Shown here in pieces: positions 1 through 7,363 of a stretch of DNA of 15,717 nt (the stretch's first letter is position 1; each line of letters opens with the position of its first letter). Origin of the DNA: Eggerthellaceae bacterium UBA5906 (lineage in GTDB: Bacteria; Actinomycetota; Coriobacteriia; Coriobacteriales; Eggerthellaceae); assembly GCA_002431805.1 (NCBI GenBank), contig DJEE01000129.1, forward strand, positions 1 to 15,717. Reading direction: 5' to 3'. A program made the position numbers and the translations under genes. The notes beneath the pieces are model-generated. The model made no database searches and was not told the origin of the DNA. It saw nothing but the letters and a program-made list of their open reading frames with translations.

Positions 1-744
1 ATCAAGTACAACAAGCCCGGCGGCAGCGTGCACTGCTCGGCCAAGCAGATTGACCTGGCCGGCGATAAAGTAACGTACCGCTTCGTTATCAGCGACACGG
101 GTATCGGCATGACGCCGGAGTTCCTTGAGCACATCTTCGAGCCGTTCGTACAGGCAAACGACGACGCGCGCAGCAACTACCAAGGCACCGGCATGGGCAT
201 GCCCATCGTAAAAGGCCTGGTAGAGAAGATGGGCGGCACCATCGGCGTGGAAAGCATGCTTGGCGAAGGCACCACGTTCGTGCTTGAGCTGCCGTTTTTG
301 ATCAACCGCTTCCCCGACACCGTCGAGCAGGCAAGCCCCGCACCCGAGGATTGCGACATCTCAGGCATGAACGTCCTGCTTGCCGAGGACAACGAGCTGA
401 ACACCGAGATTGCCTTAGCGCTGCTGGAAAACGCAGGTGCCCAGGTCACGTGCGCGCCAAACGGCAAAGAAGCGCTCGAGCTGTTCCGCGCCAAGCCCGC
501 CGGCACGTTCGACGCCATTCTCATGGACATCATGATGCCGAAAATGAACGGCTACGATGCCGCCCGCGCCATCCGCCTGTGCGACAAGCCCGACGCCACC
601 GAAATCCCCATCATCGCCATGACGGCCAACGCGTTCGCCGAGGATGTGGAGCAGGCCAAAGCGGCCGGCATGAACGACCACCTGTCCAAGCCCATCGAAA
701 TTGACGTGCTCAAGTGCACGCTCGCGAGATTCCGCAACCGCTAG
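1..744 (+). CDS. Hybrid sensor histidine kinase, C-terminal part (partial at 5' end)
   Basis: The reading frame is open from base 1, so the start lies outside the window; 247 residues remain. They begin in the tail of the N box (YNKPGG, residues 3-8) of a HATPase_c domain. The G1 box DTGIG is at 32-36, the F box EPF at 47-49 and the G2 box GTGMGM at 62-67. A linker rich in Pro and acidic residues (about 104-120) leads to a CheY-like receiver domain at 123-240. Its acidic pocket is E129/D130, the phospho-acceptor is D176 in LMDIMMP, and the conserved Thr and Lys are T208 and K230. No HPt domain follows, so any further relay would need another protein. The histidine phosphorylation domain and the sensor part are missing, so the signal is unknown. 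The gene converges on the minus-strand reductase operon and there is no sign that it regulates it. Confidence 0.95.
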   Translation: MKYNKPGGSVHCSAKQIDLAGDKVTYRFVISDTGIGMTPEFLEHIFEPFVQANDDARSNYQGTGMGMPIVKGLVEKMGGTIGVESMLGEGTTFVLELPFLINRFPDTVEQASPAPEDCDISGMNVLLAEDNELNTEIALALLENAGAQVTCAPNGKEALELFRAKPAGTFDAILMDIMMPKMNGYDAARAIRLCDKPDATEIPIIAMTANAFAEDVEQAKAAGMNDHLSKPIEIDVLKCTLARFRNR

Positions 745-801
745 GGGGGCGACATCGGCAGAACGCGGCGGACGCGACAGGGATCGGGGACGCCGTCCCG
801 C

Positions 802-917
802 ATGAGTCAATGGCTCCGTAGCGCAAAGCCAAGGCGCCCACGCGCTGGAGGGAGAAGTGCGCGATGGGCGCCCGGCAAAAGTTCATGAGTCAAAACCTTG
901 CGAAAGCATTGACTCAT
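802..917. repeat. Three copies of ATGAGTCAA around the hairpin
   Basis: CATGAGTCAA occurs at 801-810 and again at 884-893, flanking a 73-bp segment that holds the large hairpin. A third copy of the 9-mer lies inverted at 909-917, forming a 9-bp inverted repeat with the second copy (15-nt spacer). The core TGAGTCA is itself nearly palindromic, which partly explains why copies appear in both orientations. The arrangement could be a small intergenic repeat element or binding sites; nothing here decides. Confidence 0.6.
833..872. terminator. Large hairpin, candidate bidirectional terminator
   Basis: GGCGCCCACGCGC at 833-845 pairs with 859-872 (GCGCG, then GGGCGCC), giving 13 base pairs with a single bulged A at 864 and a 13-nt loop. 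It lies between two converging genes, where a terminator is expected. There is no clear T tract on either side, only AAAA at 877-880, so it may be a structured repeat element instead. Confidence 0.45.
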
Positions 918-952
918 TGGGACAGCGGACGCCTGCCCGGGGATGCCTCCGG

Positions 953-1828
953 TTACAGCAGGTAATTGAACGCAGCAATGCCGTTGAGGTACATCACCAC
1001 GCGCAGCGCAGCGGCGGCAACGAAGCCCGCGACGACGATGACCGGGGCTAACGCCTTCCAGTTGCCCTTCTGCTTGCCCAGCACGGCGGCCGCGATGGCA
1101 ACCACCACAGCCACGATGGCGATAACCGCAGGCACCAGGGAATCTCCGGCAAACGGGCCGGTCACCGCAGTGCTGGCGGTGTACAGCGCTGCATTCGGCT
1201 CCGTTGGGTCGAAGTTGTAGCTGTCCAGGAAGTACAGCGAGCCACCGGCAAACGACATAGACGCCAGGTAAACAAGCTCAAGCACGCCGCCGGCAATCGA
1301 GCCGATGATGCCCTGCATCGTCACATCGGCACCGTCGCCCACCGCAGCGCCGATGAACGCCACAGTAGCCGGGCCCATGACCGCAGCACCGCCCACGATG
1401 GACAGGATCTGCAGGATGCTATCCCACGCAGGACGGGCTGCCATGTTGTAGGAATGGCCCGCAACCAGGCACAATGCCACGGCCAAAACCACGGCGACCA
1501 CACCGCACCATGCCGGGACCTTGCCATCGTTGCGACGCAGCATGGCGAAGTAGACAACCATCCACACCACCAGCACCACAATGGCGATCAGCTCTTGGGT
1601 GATTCCGGACGTGGGATTGCCGAAGCCGTTGAAGATATGCAGCGGCTGGGCCAGGTGGAACGTTACCGCGATGCCGCCCACGGCCAATAGCACAACCGAG
1701 ACAATCAGCGCCGGCAGCTGCAGCTTCGCGCCCTCGCCTTTGACAGCAAGGATGGCCTGCGATCCGAAAACGCCTGCCGACCAGGCAAGAAACGTCGTGA
1801 ACAGGATAAGGGGCACTTGGATTTCCAT
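953..1828 (-). CDS. DmsC/NrfD-like membrane anchor subunit
   Basis: This 291-residue, strongly hydrophobic protein has about eight predicted membrane helices (near 5-27, 38-58, 77-97, 105-124, 138-160, 172-198, 231-250, 260-281). That matches the DmsC type of anchor in length and helix number. Known members anchor the catalytic and ferredoxin subunits to the membrane and oxidise menaquinol, passing electrons to the ferredoxin subunit. It is the last gene of the three-gene minus-strand operon, starting 3 bp after the stop of the ferredoxin gene, with AAGGAGG upstream of the ATG overlapping the end of that gene. DmsC or the wider NrfD family are both possible labels; the order catalytic, ferredoxin, anchor supports the DmsC role. 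Confidence 0.85.
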   Translation of the reverse strand: MEIQVPLILFTTFLAWSAGVFGSQAILAVKGEGAKLQLPALIVSVVLLAVGGIAVTFHLAQPLHIFNGFGNPTSGITQELIAIVVLVVWMVVYFAMLRRNDGKVPAWCGVVAVVLAVALCLVAGHSYNMAARPAWDSILQILSIVGGAAVMGPATVAFIGAAVGDGADVTMQGIIGSIAGGVLELVYLASMSFAGGSLYFLDSYNFDPTEPNAALYTASTAVTGPFAGDSLVPAVIAIVAVVVAIAAAVLGKQKGNWKALAPVIVVAGFVAAAALRVVMYLNGIAAFNYLL

Positions 1829-1831
1829 GAC

Positions 1832-2512
1832 TTACTCCTCCTTCCCTTCACCGCTGCGCCACTTGCGATCGCGCAAGATGTAGCACACCGACGGGTCGTT
1901 GCCCAGGTTCGGCAAGTGGTGGATATCGTCTTCGGTGTAGGGCTTCACGCATTCTTTCAGCGTGATGCGCGAATCGATAGTGCGCTGGTAGGAGTTGTCG
2001 CCTTCCGTGATGTTCACGACCCACGGCGCCTCGAACGAATCGATGCCCTTGTCCAGGTCACCGAAGAAGCGAGCGCGGGCACCGCAAGACTGCACGCACT
2101 GGGGCAGCTGGCCTTCGGCGGTCTTCTGCTGGCACAGCGTGCACTTCTCCACGACGCCTTCGTCCTCGTTGAGGTAGCGCACGCCGTAGGGGCAGGCCAT
2201 GACGCAGAACTGGCAGCCGATGCACTTTTCCTTGTCGATCTGGATGGTGCCGTCGGCGGCTTGATGGCTGGCACCCGTGGGGCACACCTTCACGCACTCG
2301 GGGTTTTTGCAATGCTGGCACTGCAGCGTGAGGAAGTACATCTCGACGTCGGGCCACTGGCCAGACCCACCCTCTTTGAGGTTGGGGCCAACGCGCAGGG
2401 TTTTGTTCCAGAAGTTGCCGGGAAGCACGCCATTTGCCAGCTTGCACGCGGCGCTGCAGGCAAGGCAGCCCACGCAGCGGTTCAAATCGGTGACGATCGC
2501 ATAACGTGTCAT
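1832..2512 (-). CDS. DmsB-like four-cluster ferredoxin subunit
   Basis: The 226-residue protein carries sixteen cysteines in four groups of the DmsB/NrfC/PhsB pattern: C13-16-19-23, C65-68-73-77, C97-100-103-107, and C124-127-139-143. Each group pairs with another to bind [4Fe-4S] clusters that wire the membrane anchor to the molybdopterin subunit. There is no signal peptide; in this family the subunit is carried across the membrane with its Tat-bearing partner. The gene starts 4 bp after the stop of the catalytic gene. Its AAGGAGG ribosome site lies in the last codons of that gene, so translation is probably coupled. The substrate is set by the partner, not by this subunit. Confidence 0.93.
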   Translation of the reverse strand: MTRYAIVTDLNRCVGCLACSAACKLANGVLPGNFWNKTLRVGPNLKEGGSGQWPDVEMYFLTLQCQHCKNPECVKVCPTGASHQAADGTIQIDKEKCIGCQFCVMACPYGVRYLNEDEGVVEKCTLCQQKTAEGQLPQCVQSCGARARFFGDLDKGIDSFEAPWVVNITEGDNSYQRTIDSRITLKECVKPYTEDDIHHLPNLGNDPSVCYILRDRKWRSGEGKEE

Positions 2513-2516
2513 GGCT

Positions 2517-5432
2517 TTACGCCTCCTTCCTGATCTCGTAATTCGGCAGCCAATCCCTCAGGCGCGGATCGGATGCGCTGTGGATGATCTCGTTGCCCTT
2601 GTGGTCGCACGGCACAGGGTTGCCGAACGGGGAGTTCTCGGCCGTGGCCTTGTACACCTTCACCGGGTAGCCGCGCAGGTAGCTGGAACCGGTGACCGGG
2701 TCCTGGAAGCCCACGCCCGTGGTGACCAGGCAGTTGATGCCGGACAGGTCGAAACCGCGATCGGCCTGGTCAAGCTCGGGATACCACCACTGATGCTCGG
2801 CGTGGATGATGCCCTTCTGAATGCCGTAGTACAGATCGACCGTCTGGCGAACCTTGCCCTGGTCGTTTTCAATCCATACCCAATCGCCTTGCTCGACACC
2901 CAGCTCGGCGGCGTCTTCGGGGTTGATCTCGCAGCGCGGCACGGGCCACTGCTCGCGGCACCACGGCAGCTGACGATGCTCGGAGTGGAAGTACACCGGA
3001 ATGCGGCGGCCGGTGATGCACGTGAAGGGATACTTCTCGTTCATTTCCGGGGCCAGCTTCGGCGACAGCGGCGGCTCGTTGTAGAACGGCAGCGGGCTGT
3101 AGGGGTTGCCTTCCACGTCCTTCGCGTCTGCCATGAACGTCTCGCAGATCAGCGAGTACAGCTCCACCTTGCGGGTAGGCGTGCGCCAGCCGGGGATGAA
3201 CAGCTCGCTGATGGGGTTCTCACCGAAGCACTTCAGCGGCATCATGCCCGTCTCGTAACGACGGTACGTGCCCCATGCGTCGGGGGCCACGATCTTGCAG
3301 TCCTGCCAGCCGTTCTTCTCGAAGTCGTCGCGGTACTCGGCCCACGTTTGACCGGAATCCTTGATGATCAGGTCCAGGTTCTCCTCGGCGGTGGGATGCG
3401 GGTTGTCCGCGGTGCCCCAGTCGACGCCCATGTAGTCGTAAATCATCATGGCCGTCTCGAGGTCAGCCTGCACGTCGGCCGGCGGCTCGACGGCGCGCAC
3501 GGTCGCGCCGCGGGCGCCGTGGGCACCCTGCGACAGGCGCGGACAGTTCGTCTCGATCCAGTGCTCGGCGGGCAGCAGGATGTCGGCCATGCCGGCAGTC
3601 GGGGTCTTCCACAGGTCCTCGCATACGAAGAAGTCCAGGTTCAAGAACGCCTTCCACTTCTGCAAGGAGTTCGACATGCACATGAAGTCGCCCGTGCAGC
3701 TCCAGCCGAACTTGACCGGGTACGGGTCGCCCGTCTCGATGGTCTTCCACAGCGATGCGTCGTCGGCCCACTCCTGCCACCAGGACAGCATGGGGAAGTC
3801 GTCGATGCCGCACACTTTGTCGGTCTGCGAAACAGGCAGGTACTTCTCGGACAAGCCAGGTGCCATGGAACCGGGGCCGGCCTTCTGCACGTAGTCGGCC
3901 TGCGTGCCGCCGCGCGGGCCGCCGGGGATGTCGTAGTTACCGGTGATAGACCACAGCATCTCGATGGCACGGCATGTGCCCATGGCGTTGCAATAGTGCT
4001 CGATGGCCAGCTGGGCGTTGATGCCGCCGTTGCCGTAACCGGTTTCAGGGTCCAGACGCGTCGCGTAGGTCAGCGCCGCCTTCTCGATGGTTTCCGCGTC
4101 CACGCCGGTGATTTCGGACACGTACTCGGGCGTGAATTTGTCCAGGTAGTCCATGAACTTCTGCCACACGGGAACGGCCGTGACTTCCTTGCCGTCTTTC
4201 AGCGTGACCTTGAACTCGCCGTAGAGCGCCGGGTCCTTTTCCGGGTCGAACTCGGTGGGGTCGAGCACCCAGCCTTGGCTGACGCCGGGCACCAGGTGCT
4301 TCTGCTGGGCTTCCTTGCCCTTCGTGGGAGCCTTCCAGCCCTCGCCGCCTTCGCCTTCCCAAAAGCCGGTGAGCGAATCGAAGTACGTCATCTTGTTGTT
4401 CAGGTTGTCCCACACCATGTAGCGGTCGACCGAACCGTCTTCCTTGATGTCGGATTCCTTGAGCAGGCGGGTTTTGATGGTCCAGTCCTCGCTCATGAAG
4501 CGCTTGCGCTTGCCGCCTTCGGTGGGCTGCATGTCCTCCACGTACAGGAACGGAGCGTTCATCCAACGCTTGACGAACAAGTCGTCTTGCAGGTCGTGGT
4601 CCAGGATGACCTTGATCCAGCCCAGAGCCATGGCGTCGTCGGTGCCGGGGCGCAGGTTCACCCAGATGTCGGCTTCCTTGCCCAGGTTCGTCATGCGCGG
4701 GTCGACCAGGATATGATGCTCGGCCTTCTCATGCACGTCGACGATGGTGCGGCACGAGTCGTCGTAGTTCGACATCTCGACGGCCGTTGCCCATTGCGTG
4801 TACACCAGCGGGCGCGCAACGGTTTCATTCCAGAAGTCCTGGAACAGGCTGGTGATGCCGCCGCACCAGTGGCGCGGGCCCTTGCACACCTGCCACGGAA
4901 TGGCCATGTTCGGGCTGCCGGTCAGCTGCGCCAAGGCGCCGTAGGCGAACATGCCCCAGATGCGGCTGGTGCCGGACATGCCGAATACGGTTTCCACGCC
5001 GTATTTGTCCATGCACTCGTTCATCTTGTTGGAGATGGTGGTCATGGCCTCTTCCCACGTGATGCGCTCCCAACCGGGATCGTCCTCGCCGCGGGGGTTC
5101 GTGCGCTTCATGGGGTGATACAGGCGATCGGGATGATACGCCGCCTGCAGGGACGACTGGCTCTTGTTGCAGCAGTGGCCCATGGACTGGAACGCCGATT
5201 CGTCACCCTCGATGCGCGTTGCCACACCGTCCTCGACCGTGACCCAAACGCCGCACTCCATCTTGCCGCAGCCACGGCAGCAGCTGCGGACATGCTTGAT
5301 GTCCGACCCGGCCTTAGCCGAGGTGGCGGTGCTGGTTTCCGCCAGTGCCGTGGCGCTCATACCCGAGCCCACTGCCGCCGCAGCCCCAACCGCAGCCGAC
5401 AGCTTCACGAAGCTTCTGCGCGAAAGGTTCAT
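2517..5432 (-). CDS. Tat-exported molybdopterin oxidoreductase, catalytic subunit (DMSO reductase superfamily)
   Basis: This 971-residue protein opens with a Tat signal (SRRSFVK at 4-10, hydrophobic stretch to about 30, ALA before the likely cleavage site). An N-terminal Fe-S motif follows: C51/C52, C55, C60 and C87/C88. The segment WQVCKGPRHWCGG (180-192) matches the place where superfamily members carry the Mo ligand, so C183 is the probable ligand, not the Ser of classical DMSO/TMAO reductases. The C-terminal part has the molybdopterin-dinucleotide-binding fold (ITGRRIPVYFHSEHRQLPW, then a region with VEQGDWVWIEN). By eye the overall architecture recalls acetylene hydratase and the gut actinobacterial catechol dehydroxylases, but the substrate cannot be assigned. 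It is the first gene of the A-B-C operon; a GAGGAGG site lies 7 nt before the ATG. It is exported folded, probably with help from a TorD-type chaperone such as that at 9620. Confidence 0.93.
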   Translation of the reverse strand: MNLSRRSFVKLSAAVGAAAAVGSGMSATALAETSTATSAKAGSDIKHVRSCCRGCGKMECGVWVTVEDGVATRIEGDESAFQSMGHCCNKSQSSLQAAYHPDRLYHPMKRTNPRGEDDPGWERITWEEAMTTISNKMNECMDKYGVETVFGMSGTSRIWGMFAYGALAQLTGSPNMAIPWQVCKGPRHWCGGITSLFQDFWNETVARPLVYTQWATAVEMSNYDDSCRTIVDVHEKAEHHILVDPRMTNLGKEADIWVNLRPGTDDAMALGWIKVILDHDLQDDLFVKRWMNAPFLYVEDMQPTEGGKRKRFMSEDWTIKTRLLKESDIKEDGSVDRYMVWDNLNNKMTYFDSLTGFWEGEGGEGWKAPTKGKEAQQKHLVPGVSQGWVLDPTEFDPEKDPALYGEFKVTLKDGKEVTAVPVWQKFMDYLDKFTPEYVSEITGVDAETIEKAALTYATRLDPETGYGNGGINAQLAIEHYCNAMGTCRAIEMLWSITGNYDIPGGPRGGTQADYVQKAGPGSMAPGLSEKYLPVSQTDKVCGIDDFPMLSWWQEWADDASLWKTIETGDPYPVKFGWSCTGDFMCMSNSLQKWKAFLNLDFFVCEDLWKTPTAGMADILLPAEHWIETNCPRLSQGAHGARGATVRAVEPPADVQADLETAMMIYDYMGVDWGTADNPHPTAEENLDLIIKDSGQTWAEYRDDFEKNGWQDCKIVAPDAWGTYRRYETGMMPLKCFGENPISELFIPGWRTPTRKVELYSLICETFMADAKDVEGNPYSPLPFYNEPPLSPKLAPEMNEKYPFTCITGRRIPVYFHSEHRQLPWCREQWPVPRCEINPEDAAELGVEQGDWVWIENDQGKVRQTVDLYYGIQKGIIHAEHQWWYPELDQADRGFDLSGINCLVTTGVGFQDPVTGSSYLRGYPVKVYKATAENSPFGNPVPCDHKGNEIIHSASDPRLRDWLPNYEIRKEA

Positions 5433-5574
5433 GCTTTCCCTCCTCTTTCTTGTTTCCTTGCTTACTCCTTCAAGCGAAAGCGCTCGTCACGCGCCTTCCC
5501 CTTGCCACATACGCTACAGGCTGCATGGCGGGTCGGTCGTTTCGCTCTTTTGCGCGCTCCGAATGTTGCGGCCG

Positions 5575-5597
5575 TTTGATTCCGTTTTGGAATCAAA
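5575..5597. promoter_or_regulatory. Perfect 9+9 palindrome, candidate LysR-type operator
   Basis: TTTGATTCC, a 5-nt spacer (GTTTT), then GGAATCAAA. The arms are exact reverse complements. The inner part TTCC-N5-GGAA fits the LysR-family T-N11-A rule. It lies 142 bp upstream of the reductase start codon and 202 bp upstream of the LysR start codon, so it could serve both. The inner core GATTCC-N5-GGAATC recurs at 8600-8616. Confidence 0.7.
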
Positions 5598-5666
5598 TTT
5601 CGAATATGGACTTGAGAAGCAGCAGCTAACCCCGCGCCCAGCAAAGCGCAGCGCACGTGCACGCGG

Positions 5667-5672
5667 TATAAT
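5667..5672 (+). promoter_or_regulatory. Candidate -10 box of the LysR gene
   Basis: A consensus TATAAT lies 127 bp upstream of the LysR start codon. No matching -35 hexamer is seen at 16-18 nt spacing, so the promoter is either weak or regulated. Transcription from here would give a leader of about 120 nt that includes the GTTTCCC/GGGAAAC repeat. Confidence 0.45.
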
Positions 5673-5682
5673 CTGAAATATA

Positions 5683-5714
5683 GTTTCCCGACGTCAGTTG
5701 ATGTTTTGGGAAAC
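5683..5714. repeat. Inverted repeat GTTTCCC-N18-GGGAAAC
   Basis: GTTTCCC at 5683-5689 and GGGAAAC at 5708-5714 are perfect 7-bp arms. They lie just downstream of the TATAAT box, where a bound protein could block or modulate transcription of the LysR gene. The arms differ from the 5575 palindrome, so this is either a second type of site or an RNA hairpin in the leader. Confidence 0.45.
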
Positions 5715-5799
5715 GAAGGGGATAACAGCCCGCTTAACGGTGACGCACTTGGCGGCGCTCACGAAAAGCAAGAAGCGGGGCAAGGGGGAGAAGGTTCAC

Positions 5800-6759
5800 A
5801 TGCGCATCTCGTATATCGACGAGTTTTTAGAGCTATACAAATGCGTCAACTTCAACGAGGCGGCGCGCAACTTGTTCATCAGCCAATCCACGCTTTCCAA
5901 GCACATCAAAGCGCTTGAGGAAGACTTGGGCGTGAAGCTGTTCAACCGCGACAAGTACTACTCCGAGCTCACCATTCAGGGCAACGAGTTCTACAACTAC
6001 GCCGTGCAGATATCAAAGGCATACAAGGCCGCGCAGGACCAGTTCGCCAACGAAGCGGTGGCGAAGGGCCGCTTTTTGGTGGGCGGGCTTATGGATAGCG
6101 CACGCGAGGTGGATTGGCTCAACCGCGCCACGCGCACCATGCGCAAGACCCATCCGCAGTTCAGCCCCATGTTCATTCCGTCCGGCGTCAATTCGCCCAT
6201 GGGCGAGCTTATCAGCGGCAACCTTGACGCGCTGGTGTTCGCGCACGAGGAATACGGTAAGTCCAACGATGCGTCAAGCCTCATCGAGGCCATCCCCCTC
6301 AAGCGCGTGCCGCTCATGGCGCTGGTAAGCAAGGAAAGCCCTTTGGCAACGCTGCCCCACGTGAAGGCGGAGGATCTCAAGCGCAAAACGTTCATCCACA
6401 TGATGGGGCCGCGCATGCAGTCGGGGTGGAAAAACGTGGAAGGATTCCTTACCGGCTTGCATATCGAATACGACACGCGTCTGGTGCCCATCATGTCCAT
6501 GTACGACTACCCCAGCGTTGAACTGGCGGAAAACGAAGTGCTGCTCATCCCCCGCTGCGAGCTTGCGCCCGGCGAGCATTCCGAAGACGCGCTGTCGGAA
6601 GACACCGTGACACTGCCCATTGCCGAGCAAACCGCCTACACGCCGCTGCACCTGATTTACCGCAAAGACGCCGCGCCCAGCTACATCGAAGAGTTCGCAG
6701 ATGTGCTCAAGCGCACGCCCCTGTTCGCGGCCGCCTGCCCGAATTTCGCCTGTTTGTAA
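5800..6759 (+). CDS. LysR-type transcriptional regulator
   Basis: The ATG at 5800 is chosen because AGGGGGAGAAGG lies just upstream and the family's N-terminus starts there. The frame is open back to 5698 but would add 34 residues with no family match. The 319-residue protein has the LysR winged helix-turn-helix at about 3-62, with FNEAARNLFISQSTLSKHIK at 18-37 and the typical LEEDLGVKLFNR after it. A substrate-binding-protein-like effector domain fills the rest (about 85-300). Such proteins bind T-N11-A palindromes and usually activate a divergent operon when a small ligand binds. Here the divergent operon is the reductase set, and the palindrome at 5575-5597 sits between them, so this is the obvious candidate regulator. 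The ligand, perhaps the reductase substrate, is unknown. Confidence 0.93.
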   Translation: MRISYIDEFLELYKCVNFNEAARNLFISQSTLSKHIKALEEDLGVKLFNRDKYYSELTIQGNEFYNYAVQISKAYKAAQDQFANEAVAKGRFLVGGLMDSAREVDWLNRATRTMRKTHPQFSPMFIPSGVNSPMGELISGNLDALVFAHEEYGKSNDASSLIEAIPLKRVPLMALVSKESPLATLPHVKAEDLKRKTFIHMMGPRMQSGWKNVEGFLTGLHIEYDTRLVPIMSMYDYPSVELAENEVLLIPRCELAPGEHSEDALSEDTVTLPIAEQTAYTPLHLIYRKDAAPSYIEEFADVLKRTPLFAAACPNFACL

Positions 6760-6806
6760 GGGAGGAAACGATAGCGCACCCCGCCGACAAGCAGGGTGTC
6801 GCCACC

Positions 6807-7088
6807 TTAAGCTGACGCTAGAACGCGCGACGCCTTTTCGATAGCGGCCCTTCGAATGAATTCCGATTTACGCACGCCTTCCGCTTCCGCTGCACGGGCG
6901 ATAAGCTCCGCAGCGCTTGCGGGGCACTTAAACGACAGGTTGGCGTTCGGCTCGTCGGAAAGCGGGGGCCGGCCAACGCGCAAAGCGGTCACGTGTCCGG
7001 GCCATGATTCATCTTCCCATTGCTTAGCACGACGATCTATTTCGTCGTCGGAAAGCACGTAGCCATTCGCCAATTCATAGTCCGTCAT
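6807..7088 (-). CDS. Ribbon-helix-helix antitoxin-like protein
   Basis: The 93-residue protein starts at the ATG at 7088, whose A is shared with the TGA of the upstream gene (TGATG overlap). GAGGAGG lies 8 nt before this ATG. A TTG three bases earlier is possible but worse placed. The N-terminal half is acidic and Trp-containing (KQWEDESWPGH). The C-terminal half, from NLSFKCPASAAELIARAA to KSEFIRRAA (about 50-81), fits a CopG-like ribbon-helix-helix DNA-binding module. Such proteins neutralise a partner toxin and repress their own operon. The gene follows and is coupled to a small BrnT-like gene, as in toxin-first TA modules. The TA role is inference from size, order and overlap. Confidence 0.8.
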   Translation of the reverse strand: MTDYELANGYVLSDDEIDRRAKQWEDESWPGHVTALRVGRPPLSDEPNANLSFKCPASAAELIARAAEAEGVRKSEFIRRAAIEKASRVLASA

Positions 7089-7363
7089 CAACGATACCTC
7101 CTCGTGCTTCTATCGACCTCCGCGATCGTTCTCCTTGATAGCGGCGTGTTCGCATGGTATATGAGAACGCCGTCGTTTGTCAGCGTGCCAACCATCTCAA
7201 GTTCGCGGCCAGAGGCGTCGCGCCCGATCCAAAGGTATTCGGGAAAGTTCTCCGAATCCGACCGTATGCCCTCGTAATAGCGATGCTTCCATGCATACGT
7301 GATGTCTTCCATGCAAAGTTGCGGATGCCGCTTCACGATTCTCGGGTGAATCACTACCTTCAT
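7088..7363 (-). CDS. Small BrnT-like toxin candidate
   Basis: This 91-residue protein starts at an ATG preceded by AAAGGTG. It is basic (HPRIVKRHP at 6-14, RRTIAEVDRSTRRYR at the end). Its middle holds an alpha-helical part (EDITYAWKHRYYEG) followed by YLWIGRDASGRELEMVG and VLIYHANTP, a beta-strand series that recalls the BrnT/RelE-like RNase toxin fold. No catalytic residues can be named with confidence. It is the first gene of the pair and overlaps the RHH gene by one base, which is the usual gene order for BrnTA. A plain hypothetical gene is the alternative. Confidence 0.75.
   Translation of the reverse strand: MKVVIHPRIVKRHPQLCMEDITYAWKHRYYEGIRSDSENFPEYLWIGRDASGRELEMVGTLTNDGVLIYHANTPLSRRTIAEVDRSTRRYR

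Larger units (their letters stand above)
745..952. other. Convergent intergenic region with hairpin and repeated word
   Basis: This 208-bp gap separates the 3' ends of two converging genes, so it should hold terminators rather than promoters. No coding frame is convincing. It contains a small hairpin (GGGAC 787-791 with GTCCC 795-799), a large hairpin at 833-872, and three copies of the word ATGAGTCAA: direct at 802-810 and 885-893, inverted at 909-917. Confidence 0.7.
5433..5799. promoter_or_regulatory. Divergent control region between reductase operon and LysR gene
   Basis: The 367-bp region separates divergent starts at 5432 (minus) and 5800 (plus). It holds the palindrome at 5575-5597, a TATAAT box at 5667-5672, an inverted repeat at 5683-5714, and a weak leader inverted repeat (CCCGCTT 5729-5735 with AAGCGGG 5773-5779) just before the LysR ribosome site. 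No good sigma-70 promoter was found for the reductase operon, as expected for an activator-dependent promoter. An open frame extends the LysR gene upstream to 5698, but its start lacks a ribosome site. Confidence 0.7.

Noticed and set aside
1817..2533. A 238-codon + strand frame opposite the DmsB-like gene
   Set aside because: The minus strand carries sixteen Cys in the DmsB pattern; the + frame has no motif.
2511..5579. A 1022-codon open frame on the + strand opposite the molybdopterin subunit gene
   Set aside because: It lies exactly antisense to a gene with clear Tat, Fe-S and pterin motifs. Long antisense frames are expected from GC-rich third positions. It is rich in Arg, His, Val and Leu and shows no domain or ribosome site.
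5698..5799. Upstream extension of the LysR gene by 34 codons
   Set aside because: It has no ribosome site, overlaps an inverted repeat, and adds residues before the conserved LysR N-terminus, whereas the ATG at 5800 has a good Shine-Dalgarno site.
6774..6802. Hairpin (CACCC with GGGTG) after the LysR gene as a terminator
   Set aside because: The stem is short, competes with another pairing (CGACA with TGTCG) and has no T tract.
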